Source: Stenomitos frigidus ULC18
Lineage (GTDB): Bacteria > Cyanobacteriota > Cyanobacteriia > Leptolyngbyales > Leptolyngbyaceae
Length of the DNA stretch: 51,690 nt
Assembly (NCBI RefSeq): GCF_003003795.1
Contig: NZ_PVWK01000135.1
Location: 1 to 51,690 of the forward strand
Reading direction: 5' to 3'
Shown here: piece by piece, positions 7,563-17,229 of the stretch
How the letters are laid out: every line of letters starts with the position of its first letter
Position numbering within the stretch: the stretch's first letter is position 1
The notes under the pieces: model-generated
Database searches by the model: none
The model's input: only the letters and a program-made list of their open reading frames with translations
Told to the model about the DNA's origin: nothing
Program-made: the position numbers and the translations under genes

Positions 7563-9359
7563 TTAGCGAGAGATAGAGCTTTTCAAGCAGTCTTCAATTT
7601 TGCTAAGTAGGCGGGGTAACTCAATCGGTTTGGTATCATAGTCATCGCAACCGGATGCGAGCGCTTTTTCACGATCGCCTGTCATCGCATGAGCCGTTAA
7701 AGCAATGATTGGGATGCGGCTCGTTTGTGGATTGGCTTTGAGTCGCTGTGTTGCTTCCCATCCATCTATGACAGGCAAATTAATATCCATCAGAATGACT
7801 TGGGGTTGTTCTGAAAGTGCTTTTGAGACTCCTTCTGCTCCATCACTTGCGAGTACAACTTCATAGCCGTGACGCAGTAACCGACGACTGAGCATATCGG
7901 AGTTTAGTTCATTGTCTTCAACTAGTAGAATTTTCAAGGGTAAGTTCGGGGATTGTACTCCCGGAAACTCAGGCTGGAGATCATCGGTTTGTACAACCTC
8001 TGCAACTTGATGCGACGACGATCGCTTCACTTGCTCTAGTTCAAACTGCAATGCTTCGACTTGCTGCTTGAGTTCAGCTTCGAGTTGCTTTTGTTCTCTA
8101 AACTCTTCGACAACGCCTTGATAATGCTCGACTTGCTCGCGTAACTGAACTGCTTGTAAACAAGTTGCTACTTTTGTACGCAGCAGCGTAGATGGGAAAG
8201 GTTGGATAAGGTAATCTGTTGCTCCGAGTGCAATTCCTTGTAAAACTTGCGGCATCTGATCAGAGGCTGCAATAAGCAAAATAGGAACGTCTTTCAATTT
8301 CTGGTCTGATAATAGTTCTGTGTGATTCACCTCTAACAAAATTAAATCAAAAGTAGCATCAGGAAGAATCTCTAAAGCTTGCTGCTTGGTTGTCGCCATC
8401 TTGACCTGATAGCCCTGGCGTTCGAGTTGTCTAGCGATTGCAGTATTCGCAGCAATGATGAGAATATGATTGCTTTCACTCAGAGAGAAGTCAGTTCTTT
8501 GTGTCGGTTGCCAAGCTAAAAACTTCGACTCACTTGATTCGCTAGTTTGAGTGTGACGAGCTAAAACGCTATCGAGATTGTTCACCAGACTTAATAACTT
8601 CTGTGCTGAGTTGTGAAGTTGTTCTAGATCTGAGACGAAATCATGAGGGGCTTCTTCTAGTAAAAGTTCACAGTAACCGATAATGGTGCTGAGCGGGGTT
8701 AGAAGTTCTCGTCGGAGTGCTGGAGCAAAAAGATCGATCGTCCAATCTTGCTGTTGTACTTCGAGTAAGACTGGATTCAAAATACCTTGCACCAATTTGA
8801 GCAATTGCAAGGCTGAAACATAAATCTTTTGGAGATCATTCGAGAGCGATGAATCTTCATCGCTCGCATCTAGCAACATATCGCTATAGCTGATCATGCT
8901 GTAGATTGGCAGTTCAAGCTCTTGGCGAAGCGATGTCCATGAAAGTGATGGTTGAGTGTGATTCAGAGTCACTGGCTCTGGAGGCTTTGGTACGACTGGT
9001 TTGAGCAGCGAATCCATTTTCTCAACTAATCGTGCGAAATCTACAGGTTTCGTATCATACTCATCGCAACCTGCCGCGAGAGCTTTTTCACGTTCACCGA
9101 CGATCGCATCTGCCGTCAAAGCAATGACTGGAATCTGCTGAGTTTGTGGATTGGCTTTAATCTGTCGAGTTGCTTCCCATCCATCTAAGATTGGCAAATG
9201 CAAATCCATCAGAACGAGATCAGGTTGATCTGATTGAGTCTTCGTCACCCCTTCTTCACCATTGACTGCGATAATCACCTGATATCCTTTTCGTTCTAAA
9301 CGACGACGGAGCATATCACGATTGATTTCGTTATCTTCAACTAAAAGGATCGTGGTCAT
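7563..9359 (-). CDS. Three-receiver response regulator with two pseudo-DHp segments
   Basis: A 598-residue protein. REC1 (about 1-120) has an intact acidic pocket (VEDNEINRD) and phosphoacceptor Asp in LVLMDLHLP. Two segments follow that look like histidine-kinase dimerisation helices (about 140-190 and 208-265): LRQELELPI and LRRELLTPLSTIIGY. The phosphoacceptor His of the HELRTP motif is Gln or Arg in these, and no ATPase domain follows. REC2 (about 290-400) is degenerate, with Glu replacing the phosphorylatable Asp (LILLEVN). A coiled coil spans about 405-455. REC3 (about 475-595) is intact (VEDNELN, VILMDINLP). REC1 and REC3 are so alike (both WEATxxxKANPQT, DYDTKP) that duplication within the gene is likely. 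It has no DNA-binding output, so it probably works by protein contact. It lies 18 bp after the REC-MinD gene in one operon. Confidence 0.85.
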   Translation of the reverse strand: MTTILLVEDNEINRDMLRRRLERKGYQVIIAVNGEEGVTKTQSDQPDLVLMDLHLPILDGWEATRQIKANPQTQQIPVIALTADAIVGEREKALAAGCDEYDTKPVDFARLVEKMDSLLKPVVPKPPEPVTLNHTQPSLSWTSLRQELELPIYSMISYSDMLLDASDEDSSLSNDLQKIYVSALQLLKLVQGILNPVLLEVQQQDWTIDLFAPALRRELLTPLSTIIGYCELLLEEAPHDFVSDLEQLHNSAQKLLSLVNNLDSVLARHTQTSESSESKFLAWQPTQRTDFSLSESNHILIIAANTAIARQLERQGYQVKMATTKQQALEILPDATFDLILLEVNHTELLSDQKLKDVPILLIAASDQMPQVLQGIALGATDYLIQPFPSTLLRTKVATCLQAVQLREQVEHYQGVVEEFREQKQLEAELKQQVEALQFELEQVKRSSSHQVAEVVQTDDLQPEFPGVQSPNLPLKILLVEDNELNSDMLSRRLLRHGYEVVLASDGAEGVSKALSEQPQVILMDINLPVIDGWEATQRLKANPQTSRIPIIALTAHAMTGDREKALASGCDDYDTKPIELPRLLSKIEDCLKSSISR

Positions 9360-9377
9360 CTGTCATTCCTGCGAATA

Positions 9378-11504
9378 CTAACCAATTAACTGCTGACTAA
9401 TTTGATCAATGACTTTTGTTAAAGGATGATCGGGGTAACAAACTGAGAAAATCTCGCTGCTCGACAGGTGCATCATCTCTTCTGAGAAGGGCAAAATTCC
9501 GGCAACTGGAACATCGTAAGAAGTTTCTAGCTGCTGACGATAGGTTTCTACATCAAAGTTCGGCAATGCCCGATTCACAATTAAAGAAATATTTTCAACC
9601 GACAGCATTCGAGCAAGTTCTACAATCACCGCTGTTCCCTGATAATCCTGATAGTCCGGGCGAAGAACGAGCAGCAATAGACTGGAAGCCGCGATCGCTT
9701 GTAAAGTCTCCGGAGCGATCCCAGGATGACTATCAATCAGTAGAAAATCTAGACTCAGATCGCGACTAATTTCAGAAAATCCATCGAGTAACTTCTCATC
9801 GTGGTAGCCTTCTCGCAAAATTCGAGTAATCTCATCTGCTTTGACACTGGCTGGAATCAGATAAACTGCCCCCTCAGATTGTTCCGGTAAAACCCGGCTG
9901 AAGTCATAGGTTGCTTCATGCAAAGCACAGCGCCCCGACAAGTAATCATTCAAAGTTAGTGTGACTGTTTCATCATCTAATCCAAACAGGATATGAATTC
10001 CGGGTGATTGCAAATCAGTATCCACAATCCCTACTCGGTATCCCTGCTTTGCCAGGCTAATTGCGAGATTGCACGTCAAATTCGATTTGCCTGTGCCACC
10101 TCGGAAAGCGTGAACTACGATCTTTTTAGTGGTGCGATTGCCTTCGGCGACAGCGAAGCTCCCGCGTTTTGAGATCGTTGACAAATTCACTTTCTGAATC
10201 GTGGAACGTTCTTCATTTGCAGAGAAGCGAGAGAGCGAAGGATAGAGAGAACCCCGATATAAGTTCTCAACATCTCGCCCGCCTTTGCCCCGTTTCTGAT
10301 TTTGGCGAAAATGGTTGGTTGCTGCAAGTTCGTCTGCGATTTGAACCCTCTGATCCTTGTGAACGGCAGCTTGCAAGAAATTCACTTGTTGTACTAGCGT
10401 TCGTTCGCGGGACTGAACTTCCTGCGCCATTTTCTGAAACACTCGGACTAACTGCCCAAACTCATCCTGTTGCTGGTTGAGGTCATTTAGGCTACCTGGG
10501 GTAAAGGTTTTTGCTTCGATTTCTGCTGCTGCTGTGGTTAAGCGATCGACTTGTTGTAGATAGAGAATTTCTTGATCTCGCAAACGTTTCTTCTCTAAAC
10601 AAGCTCCAATTCTTGCCTTTAATAGCGTGGGATCAAAAGGCTTCTGCAAATAGTCTTCCGCTCCAAGTTCGATACATTTCACCGCCCCCTCAATTTCCTC
10701 TAAAGCAGAAATCATGATCACTGGAATATCCCGCCAATTTTCATGCTGTTTGAGTTGCTCTAGCAATTCCAAGCCGTTCATGTCTGACATAATCACATCA
10801 AGCAGGATGAGGTCACAAGGCGCTGCTTTGAGTTGTTCTAACGCTTGCTGAGCGCTGGTCGCAGTGGTAACCGTTGTGTAGCCCTGTCGTTTTAACTTGC
10901 GAGCAAGAAGATCAGGATTAGAATCATCAATGACTAAAATCATCCCGTCCTGAATCTGCTTTTCAGGAGATTCTCGATGTAAACTCACAAACGTTGTGGT
11001 TGCATTTTGCAGAAAATTAACTGCGGCTAGACTCTTGACTGAAAGAGTCGCAGCGTCCCCTTGTTCGTCGAGAGTTTGTAGCTGCTGCTGTGCTAAGCTC
11101 ACAATGTCATTCACAAGAATGAGAAGCTGTTGAGCCGAAGCATTAAGATGATTTAAGTCGGGGATCGATTCGGCTGGTGCATCTTCGAGCAGCATTTCAC
11201 AATAGCCCATAATCGTACTCAAGGGCGTAAGCAGTTCGACTCGCAGCTTCGTTCCAAACCTGTCTAGCTCTCCCTCAATCTCGCTGACTTCTAGCTTTTC
11301 GGGATCGAGCGTTGTGATGACTAGACTAAGTAACTGCTTGCTGCAAGCATGGATTTTTTGCAAATCATCAAGAAGCTCTGGCCTCTGCTGAATTTGTGGT
11401 TCTTCTAGCAGAAGCTCACTGTAACCGATCATGCCATTGATCGGAGTACAGAGTTCGTGACGAAGATAAACGAGCAGGCGATTTTGAACTGGGGAGCGGT
11501 TCAT
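9378..11504 (-). CDS. DHp-like/REC/MinD-ParA ATPase fusion protein
   Basis: A 708-residue fusion. It begins with a kinase-like dimerisation segment that keeps its His (LRHELCTP, H16). A second copy follows with Val in the His position (LRVELLTPLSTIMGY, about 85-140). A complete receiver comes next at about 190-305 (VIDDSNPD, LILLDVIMSDMNG, QKPFD), then a HAMP-like/coiled segment (about 345-390). The C-terminal MinD/ParA-type ATPase (about 460-708) has deviant Walker A FRGGTGKSN (K about 473), VDTDLQSPG and LIDSHPG. No kinase ATPase domain is present, so the DHp parts cannot autophosphorylate in cis. CpaE-like pilus-assembly proteins also join a receiver fold to a MinD-type ATPase, so spatial positioning of a surface machine is a reasonable guess. 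It follows the hybrid kinase gene by 9 bp, and that kinase is the obvious phosphodonor. Confidence 0.85.
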   Translation of the reverse strand: MNRSPVQNRLLVYLRHELCTPINGMIGYSELLLEEPQIQQRPELLDDLQKIHACSKQLLSLVITTLDPEKLEVSEIEGELDRFGTKLRVELLTPLSTIMGYCEMLLEDAPAESIPDLNHLNASAQQLLILVNDIVSLAQQQLQTLDEQGDAATLSVKSLAAVNFLQNATTTFVSLHRESPEKQIQDGMILVIDDSNPDLLARKLKRQGYTTVTTATSAQQALEQLKAAPCDLILLDVIMSDMNGLELLEQLKQHENWRDIPVIMISALEEIEGAVKCIELGAEDYLQKPFDPTLLKARIGACLEKKRLRDQEILYLQQVDRLTTAAAEIEAKTFTPGSLNDLNQQQDEFGQLVRVFQKMAQEVQSRERTLVQQVNFLQAAVHKDQRVQIADELAATNHFRQNQKRGKGGRDVENLYRGSLYPSLSRFSANEERSTIQKVNLSTISKRGSFAVAEGNRTTKKIVVHAFRGGTGKSNLTCNLAISLAKQGYRVGIVDTDLQSPGIHILFGLDDETVTLTLNDYLSGRCALHEATYDFSRVLPEQSEGAVYLIPASVKADEITRILREGYHDEKLLDGFSEISRDLSLDFLLIDSHPGIAPETLQAIAASSLLLLVLRPDYQDYQGTAVIVELARMLSVENISLIVNRALPNFDVETYRQQLETSYDVPVAGILPFSEEMMHLSSSEIFSVCYPDHPLTKVIDQISQQLIG

Positions 11505-11513
11505 GTTTTATTC

Positions 11514-14006
11514 CTACGATCGCGGGGCTTTTTTCATCAAACTGCGAATCTCATCTAGAAGCTGACGGTTACTAGAACCCTTTGAATACACTCGTTGCGT
11601 TTGCTCACTTAACCATTGGCGCTCCTCAGCAGTCAAATCTTTTGCAGTTAGAACAATGACAGGCAGCGATCGCCACTCAGGATGCTGGCGCAGTTCGCGA
11701 ATGAACTCAAAGCCATCCATTTCTGGCATCATCAAATCTGATAAAATCACGCCCGGTTTCTCACTTTGCATGACTTCTAAAGCTTTGCGCCCATTCTCTG
11801 CTTCTAAGACCTGCCAGCCTGCTTTAGTCAGTTGGCGACTGATCACGTCTCGGTTTTCCGTGTTGTCTTCTACAACCAAAACAGAAGTTGAAGCAGCGTT
11901 TGCACAGTACGGCTCTAGTAAGGCGATTAAGCGATCGTAGTCCACAGGTTTAAACAAGTAATCCACGGCTCCCAAGGCTGATCCCAGAGCTTGATCCTCT
12001 TCGATCGTGACAATGACAACCGGAATCTTCGTGAGTTCAGGTTCAGACTTGAGCAGGCTCAAAACCTCCCATCCACTCATCTGAGGCATTCTAATATCGA
12101 GCAAAATCACATCGGGAGCATGCTGTTTCGCAAGATTAACGCCCTCTTGCCCTCCGAGTGCTGCAATGACGTGATAGCCTTCACGACCGAGAAAACGCTG
12201 CATCAGATCATGAACGGCGGGATCATCGTCAATCACAAGAATGGTTCCACCATCGCCCATGACTTCACGCTGAACGGTTGGCTGAGGAATCTCTGGTGCA
12301 GCTTTCTCAGTTTGAGCCGTTTCTGCTGGGAGCCGCATCTTAAAGGTTGTGCCTTCTCCTGCTTCGCTCTCGACTTGAATCTCTCCACCCAAAAGTTTGC
12401 AGAATTGCTGTGTGATCACCAGCCCTAATCCCGTTCCGCCATATTTGCGCGTGGTCGAAATATCAGCTTGAGTAAACGCCTGAAAAAGCTTAGCTTGCTG
12501 CTCCGAAGACATCCCAATGCCAGTATCGCTGACTGAAAAAGTAACCCAGTCTGGCTCTGGACGCTCCACTGTAAGAGTGACTGTACCATTTTCGGTAAAT
12601 TTGCTTGCGTTACTTAGCAGGTTAAATAAACTCTGTCGAAGCTTTGTGATGTCCGATCGCATTGTTCCAATGTCAGATGGACAATTTACAACGAGTTGAT
12701 TCTGGTTCTTGACGATTAAGGGATGGATTGTACCGATAATCTCCTGCATTAATGGCGCGATCGTAAAAGTTTCTAGAAACAGTTCAACCTTACCCGCTTC
12801 AACTTTTGAGAGATCTAAAATATTGTTAATCAGACCTAAAAGATGCTTGCCCGCGCCATGAATCTTCCGCACATCGGGAATCAAGCTTGGAACTTTCAAA
12901 TCTGTGATCTCTTCGACCAAGATCTCGCTATAGCCAATGATTGCATTCAAAGGAGTGCGAAGCTCATGACTCATATTCGCAAGAAACTTACTTTTCGTAG
13001 TATTCGCTTCTTCGGCTTGAGCTTTTGCTAGTTGAGCCGTTTTCATGCTTTCAGCCAGTTGAGCCGTTCGCTGTTCAACGGCTTGACTTAGCGTTTGCTC
13101 TCGTCGAGCGACTTCTAGTGCCATGTGTTGAAACGAGCGCGCTAGTTGCCCTGGTTCGTCTTCACGTCGCGCAATTTTACTAATCTTAGGTGAGTTAAAT
13201 TCGCTCACTTGCTCAGAGGTAATGGTGTCAGTCGTCAAACTTTGCGCGATCGAGGTTAGCTGATTGAGTGGACGAATGACTCTGCGCTTGAGCAGTCTGT
13301 TAATGAGCAGAACGGCAAAGGCAAAGATGGAGGCAAAAATGCCCATCGTCAATCCCAGATACTGTTGCCCACGGTGAAAGACCTGATCCGATGGAACGTA
13401 AATGGTTTGAGCCGCAACAATGTCATTAAGTTGCCACCCGAAGCCTCCCCCAGACGGAAAGCTCGCAAGCTGACTTTTAGGAGCCGCTTCAGGCTTACTG
13501 TGGCACTGTAAACAACTCTCCTTTTTCACAGCTAACGGACGAGCCGTATAAAAGAGATTCACGCCCTCCATGTTGCGGTAGCCAGACAGCTTGTTGAGGC
13601 TTGGCTGCTGCCGAAATTGCTGGACTAGGTTTGCTTCAAACTTGTCCGCTTTATCTCTTGGATTGGTCGGATTGAGCGTTGCTTCCCGATAGATATAGTT
13701 CCGATGTTCAGGCTGACTGCGAAAATTCTCAAACACCTCTAGTGCTGAATAAGCAGGAACCGTTTCGCTAATAAACTTGGGTGAGGTCATTAACTGTGCT
13801 TGCAGGAGAGGGGCAATGTGCTCGCTGGTGTAGCTCCTGACGGCATTCATGGTTTGAGTTAAGATTTCTGCTTTGGTTGAAACTTCATCCTCTGCTTTTC
13901 GCTGCATTGCGTGGGACAACGTGATCCCGCTAAGGATGATGCCAGCAAAGAAGATCAGAGTAAGCAGCAACGTGAACTGGTCTCCCAGCCTGAGCTTTCT
14001 CAGCAT
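11514..14006 (-). CDS. Hybrid sensor histidine kinase with Tll0287-like (DUF3365) c-heme domain
   Basis: An 830-residue membrane kinase. An N-terminal membrane helix (about 15-35) precedes an extracytoplasmic DUF3365/Tll0287-like domain with a c-type heme motif [10 protein letters not shown] (C165, C168, H169). A second helix (about 215-237) and HAMP lead into the DHp box [15 protein letters not shown] (phosphoacceptor H347). The HATPase domain has N, G1 and G2 boxes ([26 protein letters not shown]). Two C-terminal receivers follow (about 592-705, VILLDIRMP; and 712-826, VILSDLMMP). Heme suggests redox or gas sensing (family knowledge plus inference). It is the first gene of the leftward operon; the upstream gap to the IS6 copy (14007-14115) should hold its promoter. 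It likely phosphorylates the receivers of the next two genes. Confidence 0.92.
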   Translation of the reverse strand: MLRKLRLGDQFTLLLTLIFFAGIILSGITLSHAMQRKAEDEVSTKAEILTQTMNAVRSYTSEHIAPLLQAQLMTSPKFISETVPAYSALEVFENFRSQPEHRNYIYREATLNPTNPRDKADKFEANLVQQFRQQPSLNKLSGYRNMEGVNLFYTARPLAVKKESCLQCHSKPEAAPKSQLASFPSGGGFGWQLNDIVAAQTIYVPSDQVFHRGQQYLGLTMGIFASIFAFAVLLINRLLKRRVIRPLNQLTSIAQSLTTDTITSEQVSEFNSPKISKIARREDEPGQLARSFQHMALEVARREQTLSQAVEQRTAQLAESMKTAQLAKAQAEEANTTKSKFLANMSHELRTPLNAIIGYSEILVEEITDLKVPSLIPDVRKIHGAGKHLLGLINNILDLSKVEAGKVELFLETFTIAPLMQEIIGTIHPLIVKNQNQLVVNCPSDIGTMRSDITKLRQSLFNLLSNASKFTENGTVTLTVERPEPDWVTFSVSDTGIGMSSEQQAKLFQAFTQADISTTRKYGGTGLGLVITQQFCKLLGGEIQVESEAGEGTTFKMRLPAETAQTEKAAPEIPQPTVQREVMGDGGTILVIDDDPAVHDLMQRFLGREGYHVIAALGGQEGVNLAKQHAPDVILLDIRMPQMSGWEVLSLLKSEPELTKIPVVIVTIEEDQALGSALGAVDYLFKPVDYDRLIALLEPYCANAASTSVLVVEDNTENRDVISRQLTKAGWQVLEAENGRKALEVMQSEKPGVILSDLMMPEMDGFEFIRELRQHPEWRSLPVIVLTAKDLTAEERQWLSEQTQRVYSKGSSNRQLLDEIRSLMKKAPRS

Positions 14007-14115
14007 TTCTATTCCTTGAGTAAGAGTGCTAGAACAATGTCGTAATTGAATTAAGTTAAAAGACTAGACCTGTTTGGCAATAACAATGACAATCCTGAGA
14101 TTGCAGAGTATCGAA

Positions 14116-14936
14116 GGTTGTGTCGCAAATACTTTTTAATGACAAACGAAGTATCTCATTCGTGTTCCGTTAAGCGCTAATTCCGAAGAGTTCTTCAATA
14201 AATTTTACTTGAGACACACTGTCCCCTTGACTGATTTCCTTCGCTTGTCCTTTGCGACTTATACTCATTGCTTCCATCCCGCTCAAGGTTCGTCTTGCCG
14301 TGTGGAATGAGCCAAAGCCCATCATCGGTTTTGTCAGTCGCTTGATGTTGCGGTGATCCTGCTCGATCACATTGTTCATGTATTTGCTTTGCCGTAATTC
14401 CGTCTCTGCTGCCAGCGTTTCATCCGCTTTCAACGCTTCGACTGCCACCGGATAGGCAGCGTTCTTATCCACTGTAATCACCCGTGGCGTTTGCGTATGA
14501 GTCGCCTTCAGCAGTTCGCGGAAAAATCTTGCGGCTGCTCTGCCGTCCCACTTTGCACTTAGCATGAAGTCCAACGTGTTGGCCATTGAATCCACCGCTC
14601 GGTAAAGATATTTCCACACTCCTTTGACTTGGATGTACGTCTCATCCACCCGCCACGAGTCGTTGGTCTGGTTCAAGTGCGGTCGACTCGTTTGTCCAAT
14701 TCTGGGGTCTAGCTCAACACCCATCGATGAATGGTGGAATGATCCACCTCCACTCCTCGCTCCGCCATCATCTCTTCTAAATCCCGGTAACTTAAAGAGT
14801 AGCGACAGTACCAGCGCACATTCAGCACGATGATCTCCGGCAGAAAGTGTCGCCACTTAAATAGGGACGCGCAGCCATTTAGGTTGAGGTCAGAGAATAT
14901 TGAGCCTTCCTACCTTATCATTCTTGCGACACAACC
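14116..14936 (-). mobile_element. IS6-family insertion sequence (decayed)
   Basis: An 821-bp element bounded by perfect 13-bp terminal inverted repeats: GGTTGTGTCGCAA at 14116-14128 and its reverse complement at 14924-14936. Length and single transposase fit IS6. No 8-bp target duplication is seen (flanks GTATCGAA and ATAAATGT), so the flanks have drifted or the insertion arose by recombination. Confidence 0.85.
14170..14880 (-). pseudogene. IS6-family DDE transposase, frameshifted with an internal stop
   Basis: The main part reads in one frame from the RPHLNQTNDSWRVDETYIQVKG region to the stop at 14170. It has the catalytic motifs DETYI, VITVDKNAAYP and a distal Glu in NNVIEQDHRNIKRL. The N-terminal helix-turn-helix region is in another frame (SLFKWRHF...VRWYCRYSLSYRDLEEMM...HSTIHRWVL). 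It is cut off by a TAG and by a one-base deletion near the CGAGTCGACC sequence at about 14680-14690. An intact protein would have about 230 residues. The copy should not transpose by itself. Confidence 0.85.
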
Positions 14937-15068
14937 ATAAATGTCACTGATTTAACTTGCATTCTCAGTAACAGAAATATACTCTTAGGCACGTTGGGAA
15001 GTCATTAATAGTTATTGAAATTGACTTTCCAATTTTGGAAATGCTAGTGAAAAGTATTTGAATCAATA

Positions 15069-15319
15069 TGGACCAGCGGGCGCATCCATGCAGAAAGTTA
15101 CGGTTTCGCTGTGTCAGGAAACTTAGAGCTGACCATGTAACCTGATTTTGATTTCTTGATGAGTTTTCTTGTGCTGATCAAGACATCATTGCAGCGAAAA
15201 GCTCGGCACAAAGAAAACGGTCGTTTTTCTAGCTGTTGCCTTTACAAGAAGTGAAAACCTTATGGAGTGGGATTCTAGCCAAAACCGTAACTTTCTGTTC
15301 AAATGCGCCCGCTGGTCCA
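15069..15319. repeat. 251-bp non-coding element with 38-bp terminal inverted repeats (MITE-like)
   Basis: Positions 15069-15106 and 15282-15319 are inverted copies, identical except for a 5-base patch in the middle (CCATG-type versus TTCAA-type). The interior has no convincing reading frame. No target-site duplication is visible. It may be an internally deleted insertion sequence. The neighbouring stretch 14937-15068 holds nothing I recognise. Confidence 0.6.
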
Positions 15320-15416
15320 ACTTGTTGTCGAAGTCATCATGCAGTCTGGAGAAGGATTGGTATGGGAAACAGAACCGCTACCAGATGACTACGATCGCGA
15401 AGTGTTGCGCTTTTAA
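15303..15416 (+). CDS. 37-residue open frame starting inside the inverted repeat; doubtful
   Basis: ATG at 15303, TAA at 15414-15416. The short acidic translation (VVEVIMQSGEGLVWETEP, then PDDYDREVLRF) has protein-like composition, but its start lies in the right arm of the 251-bp repeat. It may be the tail of a gene cut by that element. No family recognised and no clear ribosome-binding site. Confidence 0.25.
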   Translation: MRPLVQLVVEVIMQSGEGLVWETEPLPDDYDREVLRF

Positions 15417-15467
15417 CGAAACTGTCAGACTGGATATTCAAGTTGAGAGTAGAAGCCCTGGAGTGAA

Positions 15468-15655
15468 CCCCTGTTTGATAGGCTGGCTATCGCCCTCAAA
15501 CTTCTGCCCAATGAACTTCTTGCGGATTGTCCTCACTACTGCTCGACTCGCACAAGCCAACTGCAACGCACAACAGACCTGGGCTATGGGGTGTTTCGTT
15601 GTAAGGCGTGTCATCGCATGTTCAAAGCCAAGTATCACGGGAAAAGATGTCAAAT
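15468..15655 (+). pseudogene. Transposase N-terminal zinc-ribbon fragment
   Basis: One frame reads LKLLPNELLADCPHYCSTRT, then LGYGVFRCKACHRMFKAKYH. It contains two Cys pairs (CPHYC and CKACH) in the spacing of the zinc ribbon that opens several insertion-sequence transposases. Similarity stops at about 15650, exactly where the truncated end of the TIR-FGE gene lies on the other strand. The insertion of this element is therefore the probable cause of that truncation. Confidence 0.45.
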
Positions 15656-16705
15656 GGGTTCTATATCCATGCTTCTATAGTTTGCCAAATCAGTCGTAAT
15701 CGTCTCCCCAAAATGAAATGGGGTCGTTGTCCCAGCACGGCAGGCATATTCCCACTCCGCTTCACTAGGCAAACGGTACTCTCGTCCAGTCTTTTGAGAA
15801 AGACGATCGCAGAACTCCACAGCTTCGTCCCAGAAAACTTCCGTGACCGGACGCTTCAGTCCCTTAAAGCGAGACGGGTCTGACCTTATAGCCGAGTTAA
15901 CTTTCGGCAACTCCGACACTGCAAACCATTGCTCTTGAGTCACCAGGTACTTGCCCATACAGAAGGGCTTAAACCTGACCAGGTGTTGCGGTCGTTCCCA
16001 ATCCCTTGACTCTACTTCTGTTTGGGGTGCCCCCATAACAAAAGCTCCACCCAGAATGCTTACCATTTCCAGTCCGACACCATAGCCCAGGTCTTCTTGA
16101 AAGCTACGCGCTGTCCCTTTTTCTGACTTAACCTGCTCCCCTCTCTCATTCACCGTCACCACCGTAAAGTCAAAGAGCTGTAGCTTCAGACCAGACCCAG
16201 CAGCAGTCTCAACCGTCGCCTCAGTCCCCGGAAACGCCACTGGTTCCGGCTCCACCCGTTCTGCTTTCGGTACCACCGCACCGGGAAAACTGGGCTTCTT
16301 GTCTGGCACTGCCCGCGCCTTCAAACCGTTCAGCAACCGCCGTTTAGCTTCGGTTTCAGTCACTCCCACCAGATCCACGTAGACAATTTGGGACAGCAGT
16401 CCCGCTGGTTGACACTCCCCGACTCTCACTGGAATCAGCTTGCGCTCCAAGCCCTGTGGGTCTTGGGCAAACGCCGCTGCCCACTCCGGGTGAACATAAT
16501 TGGCGTCCAGGAACGGCTGAGAAAGGACTGCGATCGTCTGTTTGGCTTCTTTAATCGCTCGGTCCATATACAGGGCAAAGTTACCGCCAGGTTGAAAGTC
16601 CCAGGCTTCCACAATGACGGTGTAGCCTGCCTCTTCTAACGTCCAGGCAAGCCACACGGCCCAGGTTTTGTCGTGACGGTTATAGCTAATAAAGAAGTCT
16701 TTCAC
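15650..16705 (-). pseudogene. TIR domain-FGE/sulfatase-modifying-factor protein, 3' truncated
   Basis: A 351-residue open frame. A TIR_2-type domain (about 1-130: DFFISYNRHDKTWAVWLA, VEAWDFQPG, HPEWAAAF with a likely catalytic Glu) is joined by a Pro/Glu-rich linker to an FGE-sulfatase (SUMF1-like) domain from about 212 (FVMGA, MGKYLVTQEQW, RLPSEAEWEYACRAGT). FGE domains normally continue another 100 or so residues with the N-G-N-V-W-E-W core. This one stops after TDLANY with a foreign end. Such TIR-FGE fusions are common cyanobacterial conflict or signalling proteins; TIR domains often cleave NAD. The start is GTG at 16703-16705, overlapping the stop of an upstream frame by 4 bp (translational coupling). 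Probably non-functional. Confidence 0.75.
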
Positions 16706-16859
16706 ACGTACTCCGTCCCGTCAGTTCCCTTCTCTTTATACTCCCCGTTCAGCTTAAACCCGGCACCCCAACCGGGCAAGGCTAAGGTCACTGGGCAGTG
16801 CAACCGCTTGACGTACCCTTCTGTCCCCGTTACCGTGAGACCAGTACCAGGAAGCAGAT
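16702..16859 (-). pseudogene. C-terminal remnant of the gene formerly upstream of the TIR-FGE gene
   Basis: A frame ending in TGA at 16702-16704 overlaps the GTG start of the TIR-FGE gene by 4 bp and reads back about 50 residues (LPGWGAGFKLNGEYKEKG near its end). It loses coherence near 16860, close to the IS5 remnant. The tight overlap says this was an operon partner of the TIR-FGE protein. The family is not recognised. Confidence 0.35.
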
Positions 16860-16934
16860 ATGAGCGGTGTCAGGCTAGACGGTCAGTTGCAACGGGTGCC
16901 CGGTGGGTCGTCGATTGTCCTGCTAGCCAAGGAG

Positions 16935-17145
16935 TTGAAGTACTGCTACTTGCGCATTACCACCTGCAGGTGGTGCTATGACCACCGCAGGCCAAAGGCT
17001 TTGTGTTACTCAAGAAGCGTTGGGTCGTGCAGCACGCATTCGACTGGTGGATGGGAGGTCGAAGCTTGGCGCAAGATTGTAAGCCTACTGCCGCAAACCG
17101 TAGAGGCACTCATTTACCTTGCTAAGCGCCAGATTCAGGGTTAGG
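16935..17145 (+). pseudogene. IS5-family transposase C-terminal remnant
   Basis: The piece PPQAKGFVLLKKRWVVQHAFDW matches the conserved C-terminal block of IS5-group transposases (usually F-x-x-L-x-x-R-W-V-V-E-R-T-F-x-W). After a frameshift, LPQTVEALIYLAKRQIQG gives the usual E-A-x-I-x-x-A tail. There are stops and frame changes throughout. It sits immediately upstream of the glycosidase gene. Confidence 0.6.
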
Positions 17146-17229
17146 CGCTCGGACTATCTTACCGCTACAGAACCGTTAAAGTGTCCTCTAAAAGCGAGAT
17201 ACTCTCGCCAGAGCTTCCTTGCCGTTTCA

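Noticed and set aside
14108-14944. Target-site duplication for the IS6 copy
   Set aside because: The 8-base flanks GTATCGAA and ATAAATGT are unrelated.
17119-17229. Longer N-terminus for the glycosidase starting at 17119
   Set aside because: That stretch lies in the IS5 remnant and would bury the twin-arginine signal; ATG 17230 places it correctly.
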